Assembly (NCBI RefSeq): GCF_014203595.1
Contig: NZ_JACHJK010000002.1
Span: 372,001-436,000, forward strand
Direction of reading: 5' to 3'
Origin: Streptomyces echinatus
GTDB lineage: Bacteria > Actinomycetota > Actinomycetes > Streptomycetales > Streptomycetaceae
DNA: 64,000 bases
The position numbers were made by a program, and so were the translations under genes. Numbering within the stretch: position 1 is the first letter of the stretch; each line of letters begins with the position of its first letter. Shown piece after piece: positions 25,905 through 34,548 of this stretch. The notes below the pieces were generated by a model. That model was not told the DNA's origin. It searched no databases and saw only the letters and a list, made by a program, of their open reading frames with translations.

Positions 25905-27868
25905 CCATGAGCGCGGGCTGGTACCTGCGGCGGCTGTCCCGGATGGGGCCGCGGGAGGTCGGCGGCCGGGTGGGCGACGCGGTGCGCAGGCGGCGGTGGC
26001 GGTCGGTGCGGCCGGACTCCCCCGGCGTGACCGGCGCCCGGTTCACCTCGCCCCTGCCCGCAGCCACGATCGCCGCGGTCCCACCGGACGCCGCGAAGCG
26101 TCTCATCACCGAGGCGGACCGGCTGATGGCCGGCCACGTCGAGTTCTTCGGGGTGGTCCGCGACGACCTGGCCGACCCGGACTGGTGGTACGACCCGAAA
26201 ACCGGGCGCCGGGCTCCGTGGGGCTACGCCTTCGACGTGCCGTACCGGGACGAGGACGCGGTCGGGGACATCAAGCAGATCTGGGAGCTGTCCCGGCACC
26301 AGTACCTCACCGTGCTCGCCGCCGCCTACGCGGTCACCGGGGACGAGCGGTACGCCGAGCGGGTGGCCGAGCACCTGCGGTCGTGGTGGGCGGCCAACGC
26401 GCCGCTGTGCGGGGTGCACTGGACCAGCGGCATCGAGCTGGGGATCCGGCTGCTGTCGTGGGTGTGGATCCGCCGGCTGCTCGACGGCTGGCCGGGCGCG
26501 GCCGCGCTGTTCGAGGGCAATCCGGTGGCACTGAACCAGATCTGGCACCACCAGCGCTGGCTGGCCGCCTTCCCCAGCCGGGGGTCCTCGGCGAACAACC
26601 ACGTCATCGCCGAGGCCGCCGGGCAGTTCGCCGCGGCCTGCGCGTTCGGGTGGTTCCCCTCCTCGGCGCGCTGGCGGGCCGACGCGCTGCGGTCGCTGGA
26701 CCGGCAGCTGCGCGCCAACACCTTCGGCTCCGGCCTCAACCGCGAGCTGGCCACCGAGTACCACGGGCTGGTGCTGGAGCTCGGCCTGGCCGCGGTGGCC
26801 GAGGCGGATGCCGCCGGAGTGCCGGTTCCCGCGTCGGTCCGGCTGGTGCTGCTGCGGATGACCGACGCGCTCGCGGCCGTCGTGGACAGCCGGTTACGTC
26901 CGCCGCGCCAGGGGGACGCGGACGACGGGCACGGTCTGGTCGTGGACGGGCCGGGCACCGACCGCTGGGCCTCGCTGCTGACCACCGGGGAGGCCGTGTT
27001 CGGCCGGCTCGCCTGGTGGCCGGAGGTGACCGGTACCGATGTGCGCACCGCGCTGCTGGCCGCGCTCGTCCGGCCGTACGCGAAGGACGGAACCGCACCG
27101 GCCGTGTCCCGCCCGGCGAGCCGGCCGGCCACGTTCGCCGACGCGGGGATGACCATCCTGCGGGGTCCCGGGGAGATCTGGTGCCGCTGTGACGGTGGTC
27201 CGCACGGGTTCCTGTCCATCGCCGCGCACGCCCACGCGGACGCGCTGTCCCTGGAGGTCCGGCACGACGGGGTCGACGTGCTCGCCGATCCGGGGACGTA
27301 CTGCTACCACGGGCAGCCCGAGTGGCGGCGGTACTTCCGGTCGACCCTCGGCCACAACACCCTGCAACTCGACGGCGCTGACCAGTCCGTCTCCGGCGGC
27401 CCGTTCCTGTGGACCCGGCATGCCGCGACCCGCGTCCTGGTCGCGGACACCTCCGACGCCTCCGACGGGGGCACGGCCCGCTGGTGCGCCGAGCACGACG
27501 GCTACCGGCCTTCGGTGCACCGCCGCCGGGTGGAACTGACGGCCGCGAGCCGGGAGCTGACGGTGGTCGACGAGGTGCGCGGACCGCGCCGGGCCGTGCG
27601 GCTGGCGTTCCACCTCGGCCCGGCGATCGCCGCGGACCTGGCGGGGAACCGGGCGGTGCTCACCTGGACCCGGGACGGCGAGGACCGCTCCGCCGTGCTC
27701 GACCTGCCCGGGCAGCTGTCCTGGCGGGCGCACCGCGGCGAGAGCGAGCCGCCGCTGGGCTGGTACTCCGCCGGGTTCGGGCGCAAGGAACCCGCCACGA
27801 CCCTGGTGGGCACCGGCTTCGCCGACGGCGCGGAGCGGTTCACCACCGTACTCGGGTTCGGCGGCTAG
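25901..27868 (+). CDS. Heparinase II/III family protein
   Basis: A 655-residue protein. The N-terminal alpha/alpha toroid (about residues 85-380; QIWELSRHQYLTVLAAAYAV, SSANNHVIAEAAGQFAAAC) is followed by the heparinase II/III beta-sandwich with HAHADALSLEV and GTYCYHGQPEWRRYFRST near 450-480. The family contains polysaccharide lyases acting on uronate-containing chains. No signal peptide is visible, so it may act in the cytoplasm or leave by another route. It could trim or edit the product of the same locus. Leu codon 26894-26896 is TTA, again suggesting BldA control. The start at 25901 overlaps the previous stop (ATGA). Confidence 0.9.
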   Translation: MTMSAGWYLRRLSRMGPREVGGRVGDAVRRRRWRSVRPDSPGVTGARFTSPLPAATIAAVPPDAAKRLITEADRLMAGHVEFFGVVRDDLADPDWWYDPKTGRRAPWGYAFDVPYRDEDAVGDIKQIWELSRHQYLTVLAAAYAVTGDERYAERVAEHLRSWWAANAPLCGVHWTSGIELGIRLLSWVWIRRLLDGWPGAAALFEGNPVALNQIWHHQRWLAAFPSRGSSANNHVIAEAAGQFAAACAFGWFPSSARWRADALRSLDRQLRANTFGSGLNRELATEYHGLVLELGLAAVAEADAAGVPVPASVRLVLLRMTDALAAVVDSRLRPPRQGDADDGHGLVVDGPGTDRWASLLTTGEAVFGRLAWWPEVTGTDVRTALLAALVRPYAKDGTAPAVSRPASRPATFADAGMTILRGPGEIWCRCDGGPHGFLSIAAHAHADALSLEVRHDGVDVLADPGTYCYHGQPEWRRYFRSTLGHNTLQLDGADQSVSGGPFLWTRHAATRVLVADTSDASDGGTARWCAEHDGYRPSVHRRRVELTAASRELTVVDEVRGPRRAVRLAFHLGPAIAADLAGNRAVLTWTRDGEDRSAVLDLPGQLSWRAHRGESEPPLGWYSAGFGRKEPATTLVGTGFADGAERFTTVLGFGG

Positions 27869-27876
27869 GGGGGCGC

Positions 27877-29397
27877 GTGGGGTTCAAGAGGCGGCACTGG
27901 GCATGGCCGGCGGCACCGCTGGCGCTGGCCGTGCTGGCGGCGACCGGCTGTGAGAGCACGCCGAGTGCGCGGCCGAAGCCGACCGCCGCGCCGTCCACGT
28001 CCGTGGCCCGGGTGTGCGCCGAACCCGCGGCCGGGCCGGCGAAGCCTCCGCCGGGCGCGGTGACGGTCGACCCCGCGGTGGCCGGTGACCTGGCCGCGAA
28101 GACCAAGAGCAGCCCCCCGGACACCACGTTCTGGCTCCGGCCGGGCAGGCACAGGCTCGAACCGGACCGCTACGCCCAGGTCATCCCCAAGGAGGGGGAC
28201 AGCTACTTCGGCGCGCCGGGCGCGGTGCTCGACGGCCGGAGGACCAACCAGTACGCGTTCGGCGGCACCGCCCGCGACGTCACCATCCGCTACCTGACCG
28301 TGCAGAACTTCGTCGCGCCGCATGACGAGGGCGTGGTCAACCACGACTCGGCCGACGGGTGGGTGATCGAGCACGCGACGATCCAGCACAACTCCGGCGC
28401 CGGACTGATGGCCGGGGCCCGTCAGCGGGTCCGCGCCAGCTGCCTGCGCGGCAACGGTCAGTACGGCATGAACGCGTACAAGGCCACCGGCCGTATCAGC
28501 GGCCTGGTGGTCGAGGGCAACGAGATCGTGGGCAACAACAGGGACGACTGGGAGCGGCGACGGCCGGGCTGCGGCTGCACGGCGGGGATCAAGTTCTGGG
28601 CGGTCGACGGCGCCGACGTACGCGCCAACTGGGTGCACGACAACCGCGGAGCCGGGTTGTGGGCGGACACCGACAACAACGACTTCCGCATCGAGGACAA
28701 CGTGCTCGAGGCCAACGACGGCGCCGCGCTGATCTACGAGACCAGTTACAACGCGGTCATCCGGAGGAACACGATCCGGCGGAACAACTGGGTCGAGGGG
28801 CGCAAGGGAGCCGACCGGGGCGACACCTTCCCGTTCGCGACCGTCTACCTGTCCGAGTCCGGCGGCGAACCACGGATCCGGGCCCGCACGGACAGGATCG
28901 AGATCTACCGGAACGTGCTGGAGGACAACTGGTCCGGGATCACCCTGTGGGAGAACGCCGACCGGTTCTGCAACAGCCCGGCCAACACCTCGTCCGGTGA
29001 CTGCACGTTGCTGGTGAAGGACACCGATCGCTGCGCACAGCCGGCGATCGCCACCGCGCCGCTGTACGCCGACTGCCGGTGGAAGACGCAGCGGGTGGAC
29101 ATCCACGACAACCGCTTCGAGCTGGACAAGTCCGTCGTCTCCTGCACGGTGAAGTGCGACCGGATGGCGGTGCTGGCCAACTACGGCACCTTTCCGGACT
29201 GGTCTCCGTACCAGGGCGACCGGGTGGCGCAGGCGATCACCCTCCAGCAGCACAACCGCTGGCACCACAACGTCTACATCGGGCCATGGAAGTTCGTGGC
29301 CCACGACCCGAGCCGGACACTCGACTCGGGGCAGTGGCAGGGCACGCCGTACGGGCAGGACGCGGGGAGCACCTTCCGCGCGCGGGACGGTGGTTGA
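27877..29397 (+). CDS. Right-handed parallel beta-helix lipoprotein
   Basis: A 506-residue exported protein from GTG 27877 (GGGGGGCGC upstream). The N-terminus is a lipoprotein signal: basic KRRHWAW, hydrophobic PLALAVLAAT, lipobox AATGC with Cys about residue 25. The mature part is a parallel beta-helix with repeated N-rich rungs (VVEGNEIVGNNRDDW, VRANWVHDNRGAGLW, FRIEDNVLEANDGAALI, VIRRNTIRRNNW, EIYRNVLEDNW). Such proteins bind, cleave or epimerise polysaccharides (pectate-lyase and alginate-epimerase folds). It would sit on the outer face of the membrane, where it could process the polymer. Confidence 0.85.
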   Translation: MGFKRRHWAWPAAPLALAVLAATGCESTPSARPKPTAAPSTSVARVCAEPAAGPAKPPPGAVTVDPAVAGDLAAKTKSSPPDTTFWLRPGRHRLEPDRYAQVIPKEGDSYFGAPGAVLDGRRTNQYAFGGTARDVTIRYLTVQNFVAPHDEGVVNHDSADGWVIEHATIQHNSGAGLMAGARQRVRASCLRGNGQYGMNAYKATGRISGLVVEGNEIVGNNRDDWERRRPGCGCTAGIKFWAVDGADVRANWVHDNRGAGLWADTDNNDFRIEDNVLEANDGAALIYETSYNAVIRRNTIRRNNWVEGRKGADRGDTFPFATVYLSESGGEPRIRARTDRIEIYRNVLEDNWSGITLWENADRFCNSPANTSSGDCTLLVKDTDRCAQPAIATAPLYADCRWKTQRVDIHDNRFELDKSVVSCTVKCDRMAVLANYGTFPDWSPYQGDRVAQAITLQQHNRWHHNVYIGPWKFVAHDPSRTLDSGQWQGTPYGQDAGSTFRARDGG

Positions 29398-30631
29398 GAT
29401 GGGCACGGAGCACACGCCGAAGATCGCCGGGACGGCCTGGGGACTGCTGGTCCTCAACACGCTCGGCTCCGCCGGAGCGAAGACCATCGTCCCGCTGCCC
29501 CGCTCCCTCATCCAGATGGTCACCATGGGCTCGCTGGTCGCGGCGTTCGCACTGGCGCTGGCCGTCAACCTCCGGCTGCGCATCAGGGCCAGCGCCTTCC
29601 TGTTGCTGCTCTCGCTGCTGCTGGTGCCGAGCGTGATCTCCAGCGTGGACCTGGAGTCCGGGTTCGGCGCGCTGTTCCGCTGCACCCGGCTGGCTCTCTT
29701 CATCGGCACGCTGTGGTTGCTCAGCCGCTGGTGGGACGGCGGCCCGACGTTCGTCCGGCACCACATCCGGATGTACTTCGCGGTGCTCGGGTCGGTGGCC
29801 GCCGGCCTGGTCATCTCGCCGGGCGCGGCTCTGCCCGACCTCTACGGCGGGCGGCTGGTCGGCGCGCTGTGGCCGCTCACCCCGCCGCAGATCGGACAGT
29901 ACGCGGCGGTGGTCATCGGGCTGACCGTGCTGCTCGTACTGGACCACAGGACCGACCGGACCAGTGCCGCGGTGGTCATCGTGCCGTCCCTCGTGCTGCT
30001 CGCGCTGACCCATACCCGGACGGCCACGCTCGGCCTGCTCATCGGGCTGGCGCTGGCGATCGGGTCGCTCATCCTGACCAGCGCCGCGGCCCGCCGGTTC
30101 TTCACCTGGGCGGTGCTGTGCGCCGTGGTGGCCGCGGTGGGGTTCGCCTCCGCGCTGCAGGCGTGGTTCCTGCGCGGACAGAGCCAGGAGAACTTCTCCA
30201 GCCTCACCGGCCGGGCCAAGGTCTGGCACGCCCTGCTGGTGGCGCCCCGGACGACCACGGAGTACCTGTTCGGTACCGGCCTGGGCGACAAGTCGTTCGA
30301 CGGGCTGCCGATCGACAACAGCTGGCTGGCCGTCTACAACGAGCAGGGGGTGACCGGCGTCGCCCTGGTGGCGGCGGTCATCGTCGTGCTGGGCGGCGTC
30401 GCTCTGCTGCGGCCGCCCTCGCTGTCGAGGGCCTGCGCGATCTTCCTGATCAGCTACTGCGCGATCGCGTCGTACACCGAGGCCGGACTGGGCGACGCCT
30501 CGCCGTATCTGCTGCATCTGACCGTGGCCGCCTCGCTGCTGGCGGCCCCCGCCGAGGCCGCGCCCCTGTCCACGCCCGAAGTCCCTCGACGGCCCGTCCC
30601 GCGATGGGCCCGGAGATCGGAGGTGACCTGA
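29390..30631 (+). CDS. O-antigen ligase/polymerase-like membrane protein (Wzy)
   Basis: About 413 residues (GTG 29390, or ATG 29399 three codons later), overlapping the previous stop. Roughly ten hydrophobic segments are visible, including LIQMVTMGSLVAAFALALAV, AFLLLLSLLLVPSVIS, AAVVIGLTVLLVL, TLGLLIGLALAIGSLI and FTWAVLCAVVAAVGFASAL. A large loop after the middle contains FSSLTGRAKVWHALL and FGTGLGDKSFDGLPIDNSWL, the pattern of Wzy/WaaL proteins. It should polymerise repeat units on the outer side of the membrane. The flippase and the Wzz-like proteins are in the same operon. Confidence 0.85.
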   Translation: MVEMGTEHTPKIAGTAWGLLVLNTLGSAGAKTIVPLPRSLIQMVTMGSLVAAFALALAVNLRLRIRASAFLLLLSLLLVPSVISSVDLESGFGALFRCTRLALFIGTLWLLSRWWDGGPTFVRHHIRMYFAVLGSVAAGLVISPGAALPDLYGGRLVGALWPLTPPQIGQYAAVVIGLTVLLVLDHRTDRTSAAVVIVPSLVLLALTHTRTATLGLLIGLALAIGSLILTSAAARRFFTWAVLCAVVAAVGFASALQAWFLRGQSQENFSSLTGRAKVWHALLVAPRTTTEYLFGTGLGDKSFDGLPIDNSWLAVYNEQGVTGVALVAAVIVVLGGVALLRPPSLSRACAIFLISYCAIASYTEAGLGDASPYLLHLTVAASLLAAPAEAAPLSTPEVPRRPVPRWARRSEVT

Positions 30632-30633
30632 GC

Positions 30634-31878
30634 ATGCACGTCCTCGTGGTGCACAACCGCTACGCCTCGGCGCAGCCGAGCGGCGAGAACAAGGTGGTCG
30701 ACCAGGAGGTGGCGCTGCTGCGCGGGGCCGGCCACCGGGTCGAGGTGTTCGAGCGACGCAGCGACGACATCGCCGCCCGGTCCCTGCCGGGCAAGGTCGC
30801 GGTGCCGCTGCTGGTGCCGTGGAACCCGGCGGTCCGCGCTGAGCTCGCCGCCCGGCTGCGCGCCGAGCGGCCGGACGTGGTGCACGTCCACAACGTGTTT
30901 CCGCTGCTGTCGCCGGCGGTGCTGGCCGCCTGCGCCGACGCGGGCGTGCCCGCCGTCGCCACGCTGCACAACTACACCCAGGTCTGCCCGCCCGGCACGC
31001 TGCAACGGGACGGCCGGCCGTGCACCGAGTGCGTCGGGTCGGCGGCGGCGCTGCCCGCCGTCCGGCACGGCTGCTACCGGAACTCCCGGCTCGCGACGGT
31101 GCCGCTCGCGGTCAGCCTGTCGGTCAACCGGCGGCGGTGGTGGTCCGGCGTCGAGCGGTTCCTGTGCATCTCCGCGGCGCAGCGCGAGGTGCTGGTGCGG
31201 GCCGGCATGCCGGCCGAGCGGCTGGCGGTGAAGCACAACTTCGTGCCCGAGCCGGGCGTCCGCCGGGCGGCCGGCGGCGAGCATCTGCTCTATCTCGGCC
31301 GGCTCGCGGAGGCCAAGGGCGTGCGGCTGCTCATGACCGCGTGGGACGAGGTCGCCGCGGGCGGCGGAGTGGGCGTGCCGCTCGTGATCGCCGGCACGGG
31401 GCCGCTGGAGCGCGAGGTGACCGCCTGGGCGGCGGGCCGGGACGACGTGCGGTACGTCGGCCTGTACGACCAGGCGGAGTGCCGGCAGGCGATCGCGCGC
31501 TCGGTCGCCGTGGTCGCTCCCTCGACGTGGCTGGAGGCGTTCGGTCTGGTGGTCGTGGAGGCGATGGCGGCGGGGGTGCCGACCGTCGCGGCCGGTCACG
31601 GCGCCTTCGTCGAACTCGTCGAGGACGGGGTGACCGGGCTGCTGCACCGGCCGGGCGAGTCCGCCTCGCTCGCGTCCCGCATACGCCGGATCGCGGCCGA
31701 GCCGGACCGCAACCGGGAGATGGGCCAGGCGGCCCGGCGCCGTTACGAGCAGGGTTTCAGCCCGGCCGTCGGCCTTGAGCGCCTGCTGGAGGAGTACCGC
31801 ACCGCGATCGCGGGGCGGTCAGCGCTGACTCGTGCCGGGGACACCCGCGCGAGCAGGGGGGATGGGGACAGTAGATGA
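30634..31878 (+). CDS. Glycosyltransferase family 4
   Basis: A 414-residue GT-B enzyme starting MHVLVVHNRYASAQPSGENK, with CGGAGGTGA upstream. The acceptor-binding N-terminal half includes VVHVHNVFPLLSPAVL and a Cys-containing stretch (QVCPPGTLQRDGRPCTECVG). The donor half shows LLYLGRLAEAKGVRLLM, VIAGTGPLEREV and the E-x7-E motif region WLEAFGLVVVEAMAAGVP. It should add one sugar of the repeat unit in the cytoplasm. The stop overlaps the next start by 4 nt. Confidence 0.9.
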   Translation: MHVLVVHNRYASAQPSGENKVVDQEVALLRGAGHRVEVFERRSDDIAARSLPGKVAVPLLVPWNPAVRAELAARLRAERPDVVHVHNVFPLLSPAVLAACADAGVPAVATLHNYTQVCPPGTLQRDGRPCTECVGSAAALPAVRHGCYRNSRLATVPLAVSLSVNRRRWWSGVERFLCISAAQREVLVRAGMPAERLAVKHNFVPEPGVRRAAGGEHLLYLGRLAEAKGVRLLMTAWDEVAAGGGVGVPLVIAGTGPLEREVTAWAAGRDDVRYVGLYDQAECRQAIARSVAVVAPSTWLEAFGLVVVEAMAAGVPTVAAGHGAFVELVEDGVTGLLHRPGESASLASRIRRIAAEPDRNREMGQAARRRYEQGFSPAVGLERLLEEYRTAIAGRSALTRAGDTRASRGDGDSR

Positions 31879-33110
31879 CACGATGCCGACTCTGCGGCTC
31901 GGATGCGATGGCGAGCGTCGTCGACCTCGGGGCGACGCCGCCGTGTGAGAGCTTTCTCGCCGCGGACCGACTGGACCAGCCGGAACCGGCGTACCCGCTG
32001 CACCTGCGGGTCTGCACCGACTGCTGGCTGGCGCAGATCCCTCCGCTGATCACACCGGAGGAGACGTTCAGCGAGTACGCGTACTTCTCTTCGTACTCCA
32101 CCTCCTGGGTGGAGCACGCGCGCACCTTCGTCGCCGACGCCGTGCGGCGGGTGGGTCTCGGCCCCGACGCCTTCGTGGTCGAGGTCGCGAGCAACGACGG
32201 GTACCTGCTGAAGCACGTGGTGGACCGGGGGATCCGCTGTCTCGGCATCGAGCCCTCGGTCAACGTCGGCGCGGTGGCGCGGGACGCGGGCGTGCCCACG
32301 CTCACGGAGTTCCTGAGCCCGGCCGCCGGCGCCGCCGTCCGCGCCGAGCACGGCCCGGCGGACCTGGTGGTGGCGAACAACGTCTACGCGCACATCCCCG
32401 ACGTGGTCGGGTTCACCCAGGGGCTGCGTGCCCTGGTCGCCGACGACGGCTGGGTCTCCATCGAGGTGCAGCACCTGCTGACCCTGATCGAGGAGAACCA
32501 GTACGACACGATCTACCACGAGCACTTCCAGTACTACACGGTCGCGTCCGCGATCCGGGCCCTGGCGAGCGGCGGACTCACCCTCGTGGACGTAGAGTTG
32601 CTGCCCACCCACGGCGGCTCCATCCGGCTGTGGGCCCGGCCGGACGAGGTGGCCGGCGAGCCGGCGCAGCGCGTGGCCGACGTGCTGGAGAAGGAGAAGG
32701 CCGCCGGGCTGCGGGAGCTGTCCGGGTACACCGAGTTCTCCGCCCGGGTGGCCAAGGTGCGCCGGGACCTGCTGCGGTTCCTCATCGAGGCGGCCGAACG
32801 CGGTGAGACGGTCGTCGGCTACGGCGCCCCGGGCAAGGGCAACACCCTGCTCAACCACTGCGGGATCCGGCCCGACCTGCTCGCGTACACGGTCGACCGC
32901 AACCCCTACAAGCACGGCCGGTACACCCCGGGCACCCGCATCCCGATCCTGCCGCCCGAGCAGATCGCCGCCGACAAGCCGGACTACGTGCTCGTCCTGC
33001 CGTGGAACCTGCGGGCCGAGCTGACCGAGCAGCTGTCCTACGTGCACGACTGGGGCGGCCGGCTGGTCTTCCCCATCCCGGAACTGAGCATTGTCGAGGT
33101 CACGCGATGA
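31875..33110 (+). CDS. Sugar C-methyltransferase (class I SAM-dependent, NDP-hexose type)
   Basis: A 411-residue protein with the three-part layout of NDP-sugar C-methyltransferases. An N-terminal zinc-binding region (CRLCGS near residue 4 and CTDCWL near 52) precedes the SAM domain (VVEVASNDGYLLKHV near 97). The C-terminal domain contains VGYGAPGKGNTLLNHCGI near 315. Relatives in antibiotic sugar pathways (TylC3/EryBIII type) add a methyl group at C-3 of a 4-keto-deoxyhexose. With the neighbouring nucleotidyltransferase, epimerases and aminotransferase it points to a branched-chain sugar in the polymer. Confidence 0.9.
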   Translation: MTRCRLCGSDAMASVVDLGATPPCESFLAADRLDQPEPAYPLHLRVCTDCWLAQIPPLITPEETFSEYAYFSSYSTSWVEHARTFVADAVRRVGLGPDAFVVEVASNDGYLLKHVVDRGIRCLGIEPSVNVGAVARDAGVPTLTEFLSPAAGAAVRAEHGPADLVVANNVYAHIPDVVGFTQGLRALVADDGWVSIEVQHLLTLIEENQYDTIYHEHFQYYTVASAIRALASGGLTLVDVELLPTHGGSIRLWARPDEVAGEPAQRVADVLEKEKAAGLRELSGYTEFSARVAKVRRDLLRFLIEAAERGETVVGYGAPGKGNTLLNHCGIRPDLLAYTVDRNPYKHGRYTPGTRIPILPPEQIAADKPDYVLVLPWNLRAELTEQLSYVHDWGGRLVFPIPELSIVEVTR

Positions 33111-33901
33111 AGGTCGTACTGTTCTGCGGCGGTTACGGGATGCGGATGCGCAGCGGTGCCGCGGACGACGTGCCCAAGCCGATGGCGATGGTCGGCCCCA
33201 GGCCGCTGATCTGGCACGTCATGCGCTACTACGCGCACTTCGGGCACACGGAGTTCATCCTGTGCCTCGGGTACGGGGCTCATCACATCAAGGACTTCTT
33301 CCTCAACTACGAGGAGACGACGTCCAACGACTTCGTGCTGCGGGGCGGGCGGACCGAGCTGCTCTCCACCGACATCTCCGACTGGACGATCACGTTCGCG
33401 CAGACGGGCATCGAGTCCCCGATCGGGGAGCGGCTGCGCCGGGTGCGGCACCATCTGGACGGCGACGAGATGTTCCTCGCCAACTACGCCGACGTCCTCA
33501 CCGACGCCCCGCTGCCGGAGATGATCGACCGGTTCGCCGCGCGTGACGCGGGGGCGTCGATGATGGTGGTGCCGCCGCAGTCGTCGTTCCACTGCGTGGA
33601 GTTGGGCGAGGACGGTCTGGTGGGCGGCATCACCGCGGTCAGCGAACTGCCGCTGTGGGAGAACGGCGGCTACTTCGTGCTCCGCCAGGAGGTCTTCGAC
33701 CACATCCCGGAGAACGGGGACCTGGTCGCCGACGGTTGCGCCCAACTGGCCAAGCGCGGACGGCTGGTGGCGCACCAGCACCGCGGCTTCTGGAAGCCGA
33801 CGGACACCGTGAAGGAGCGGGCCGCGCTCGACGCCGCGTACGCGCGGGGCGAGCGCCCGTGGGCCGTGTGGGAACGCGGCAACGCCGGGGTGAGCGCGTG
33901 A
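33107..33901 (+). CDS. Glucose-1-phosphate cytidylyltransferase-like nucleotidyltransferase
   Basis: A 264-residue sugar nucleotidyltransferase. MKVVLFCGGYGMRMR is the nucleotide-binding start, with GGYGMRM in place of the commoner GGLGTR. DDVPKPMAMVGPRPLIWHVM follows, then the RfbF-type FILCLGYGAHHIKDFFLNY, which favours CTP:glucose-1-phosphate over dTTP enzymes. MFLANYADVLTDAPL carries the metal-binding Asp. The product would be a CDP-hexose. No gene in the window is clearly a CDP-glucose 4,6-dehydratase, so the next step may be done by the SDR at 34549 or by an enzyme elsewhere. Translationally coupled on both sides. Confidence 0.85.
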   Translation: MKVVLFCGGYGMRMRSGAADDVPKPMAMVGPRPLIWHVMRYYAHFGHTEFILCLGYGAHHIKDFFLNYEETTSNDFVLRGGRTELLSTDISDWTITFAQTGIESPIGERLRRVRHHLDGDEMFLANYADVLTDAPLPEMIDRFAARDAGASMMVVPPQSSFHCVELGEDGLVGGITAVSELPLWENGGYFVLRQEVFDHIPENGDLVADGCAQLAKRGRLVAHQHRGFWKPTDTVKERAALDAAYARGERPWAVWERGNAGVSA

Positions 33902-34545
33902 TCCGGCTCGGGGCCGGGCGCCCGGACCGGATCGCCGCGGTGGGCGCGCACTGCGACGACATCGCCATCGGCGCCGGCGGCACGCTGCTGACGCTGTGCC
34001 TCGCGCGGCCGGGCATCCGCGTCGACGCACTGGTGCTCTCCGGCGGTGGCGGCGAGCGGGAGCAGGAGGAGCGAGCTGCGCTCGCCGCCTTCTGCCCGGG
34101 CGCCGACCTGCGGCTGACCGTGCTCAAGCTGCCGGACGGCCGGCTGCCCGTCCACTGGGACGAGGCCAAGGCCGCCGTCGAGGAACTGCGCGGGCAGACC
34201 GACCCGGATCTGATCCTGGCCCCGCGCACCGACGACGCGCACCAGGACCACCGCGGCCTGGCGCGGCTGATACCCACCGCGTTCCGCGACCACCTGGTGC
34301 TCGGCTACGAGATCGTCAAGTGGGACGGCGATCTCGGCCGCATGGCGGCGTACCAGCCGCTGTCGCCGGAGATCGCCGAGGAGAAGGTCCGGCTGCTGCA
34401 GGAGCACTACCCCTCGCAGCGGCACCGGCCCTGGTACGACCGGGAGGCCTTCCTGGGCCTCGCGCGGATCCGCGGCATCGAATGCCACGAGCGCTACGCC
34501 GAAGCGTTCGCCGTCACCAAACTCACGCTCAACCTGGGGGGTTGA
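33898..34545 (+). CDS. PIG-L family deacetylase
   Basis: A 215-residue LmbE/PIG-L-like protein from GTG 33898, overlapping the previous stop. The zinc motif reads AHCDDIAIGAGG near residues 17-28 (usually AHPDD; His18, Asp20 and Asp21 are kept, Pro is Cys). The second zinc-ligand region HQDHRG lies near 114. PIG-L enzymes are zinc-dependent N-deacetylases on GlcNAc-type substrates. Here it would deacetylate an N-acetylated sugar, leaving a free amine. Its position inside the sugar-nucleotide cassette fits. Confidence 0.88.
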   Translation: MIRLGAGRPDRIAAVGAHCDDIAIGAGGTLLTLCLARPGIRVDALVLSGGGGEREQEERAALAAFCPGADLRLTVLKLPDGRLPVHWDEAKAAVEELRGQTDPDLILAPRTDDAHQDHRGLARLIPTAFRDHLVLGYEIVKWDGDLGRMAAYQPLSPEIAEEKVRLLQEHYPSQRHRPWYDREAFLGLARIRGIECHERYAEAFAVTKLTLNLGG

Positions 34546-34548
34546 ACC

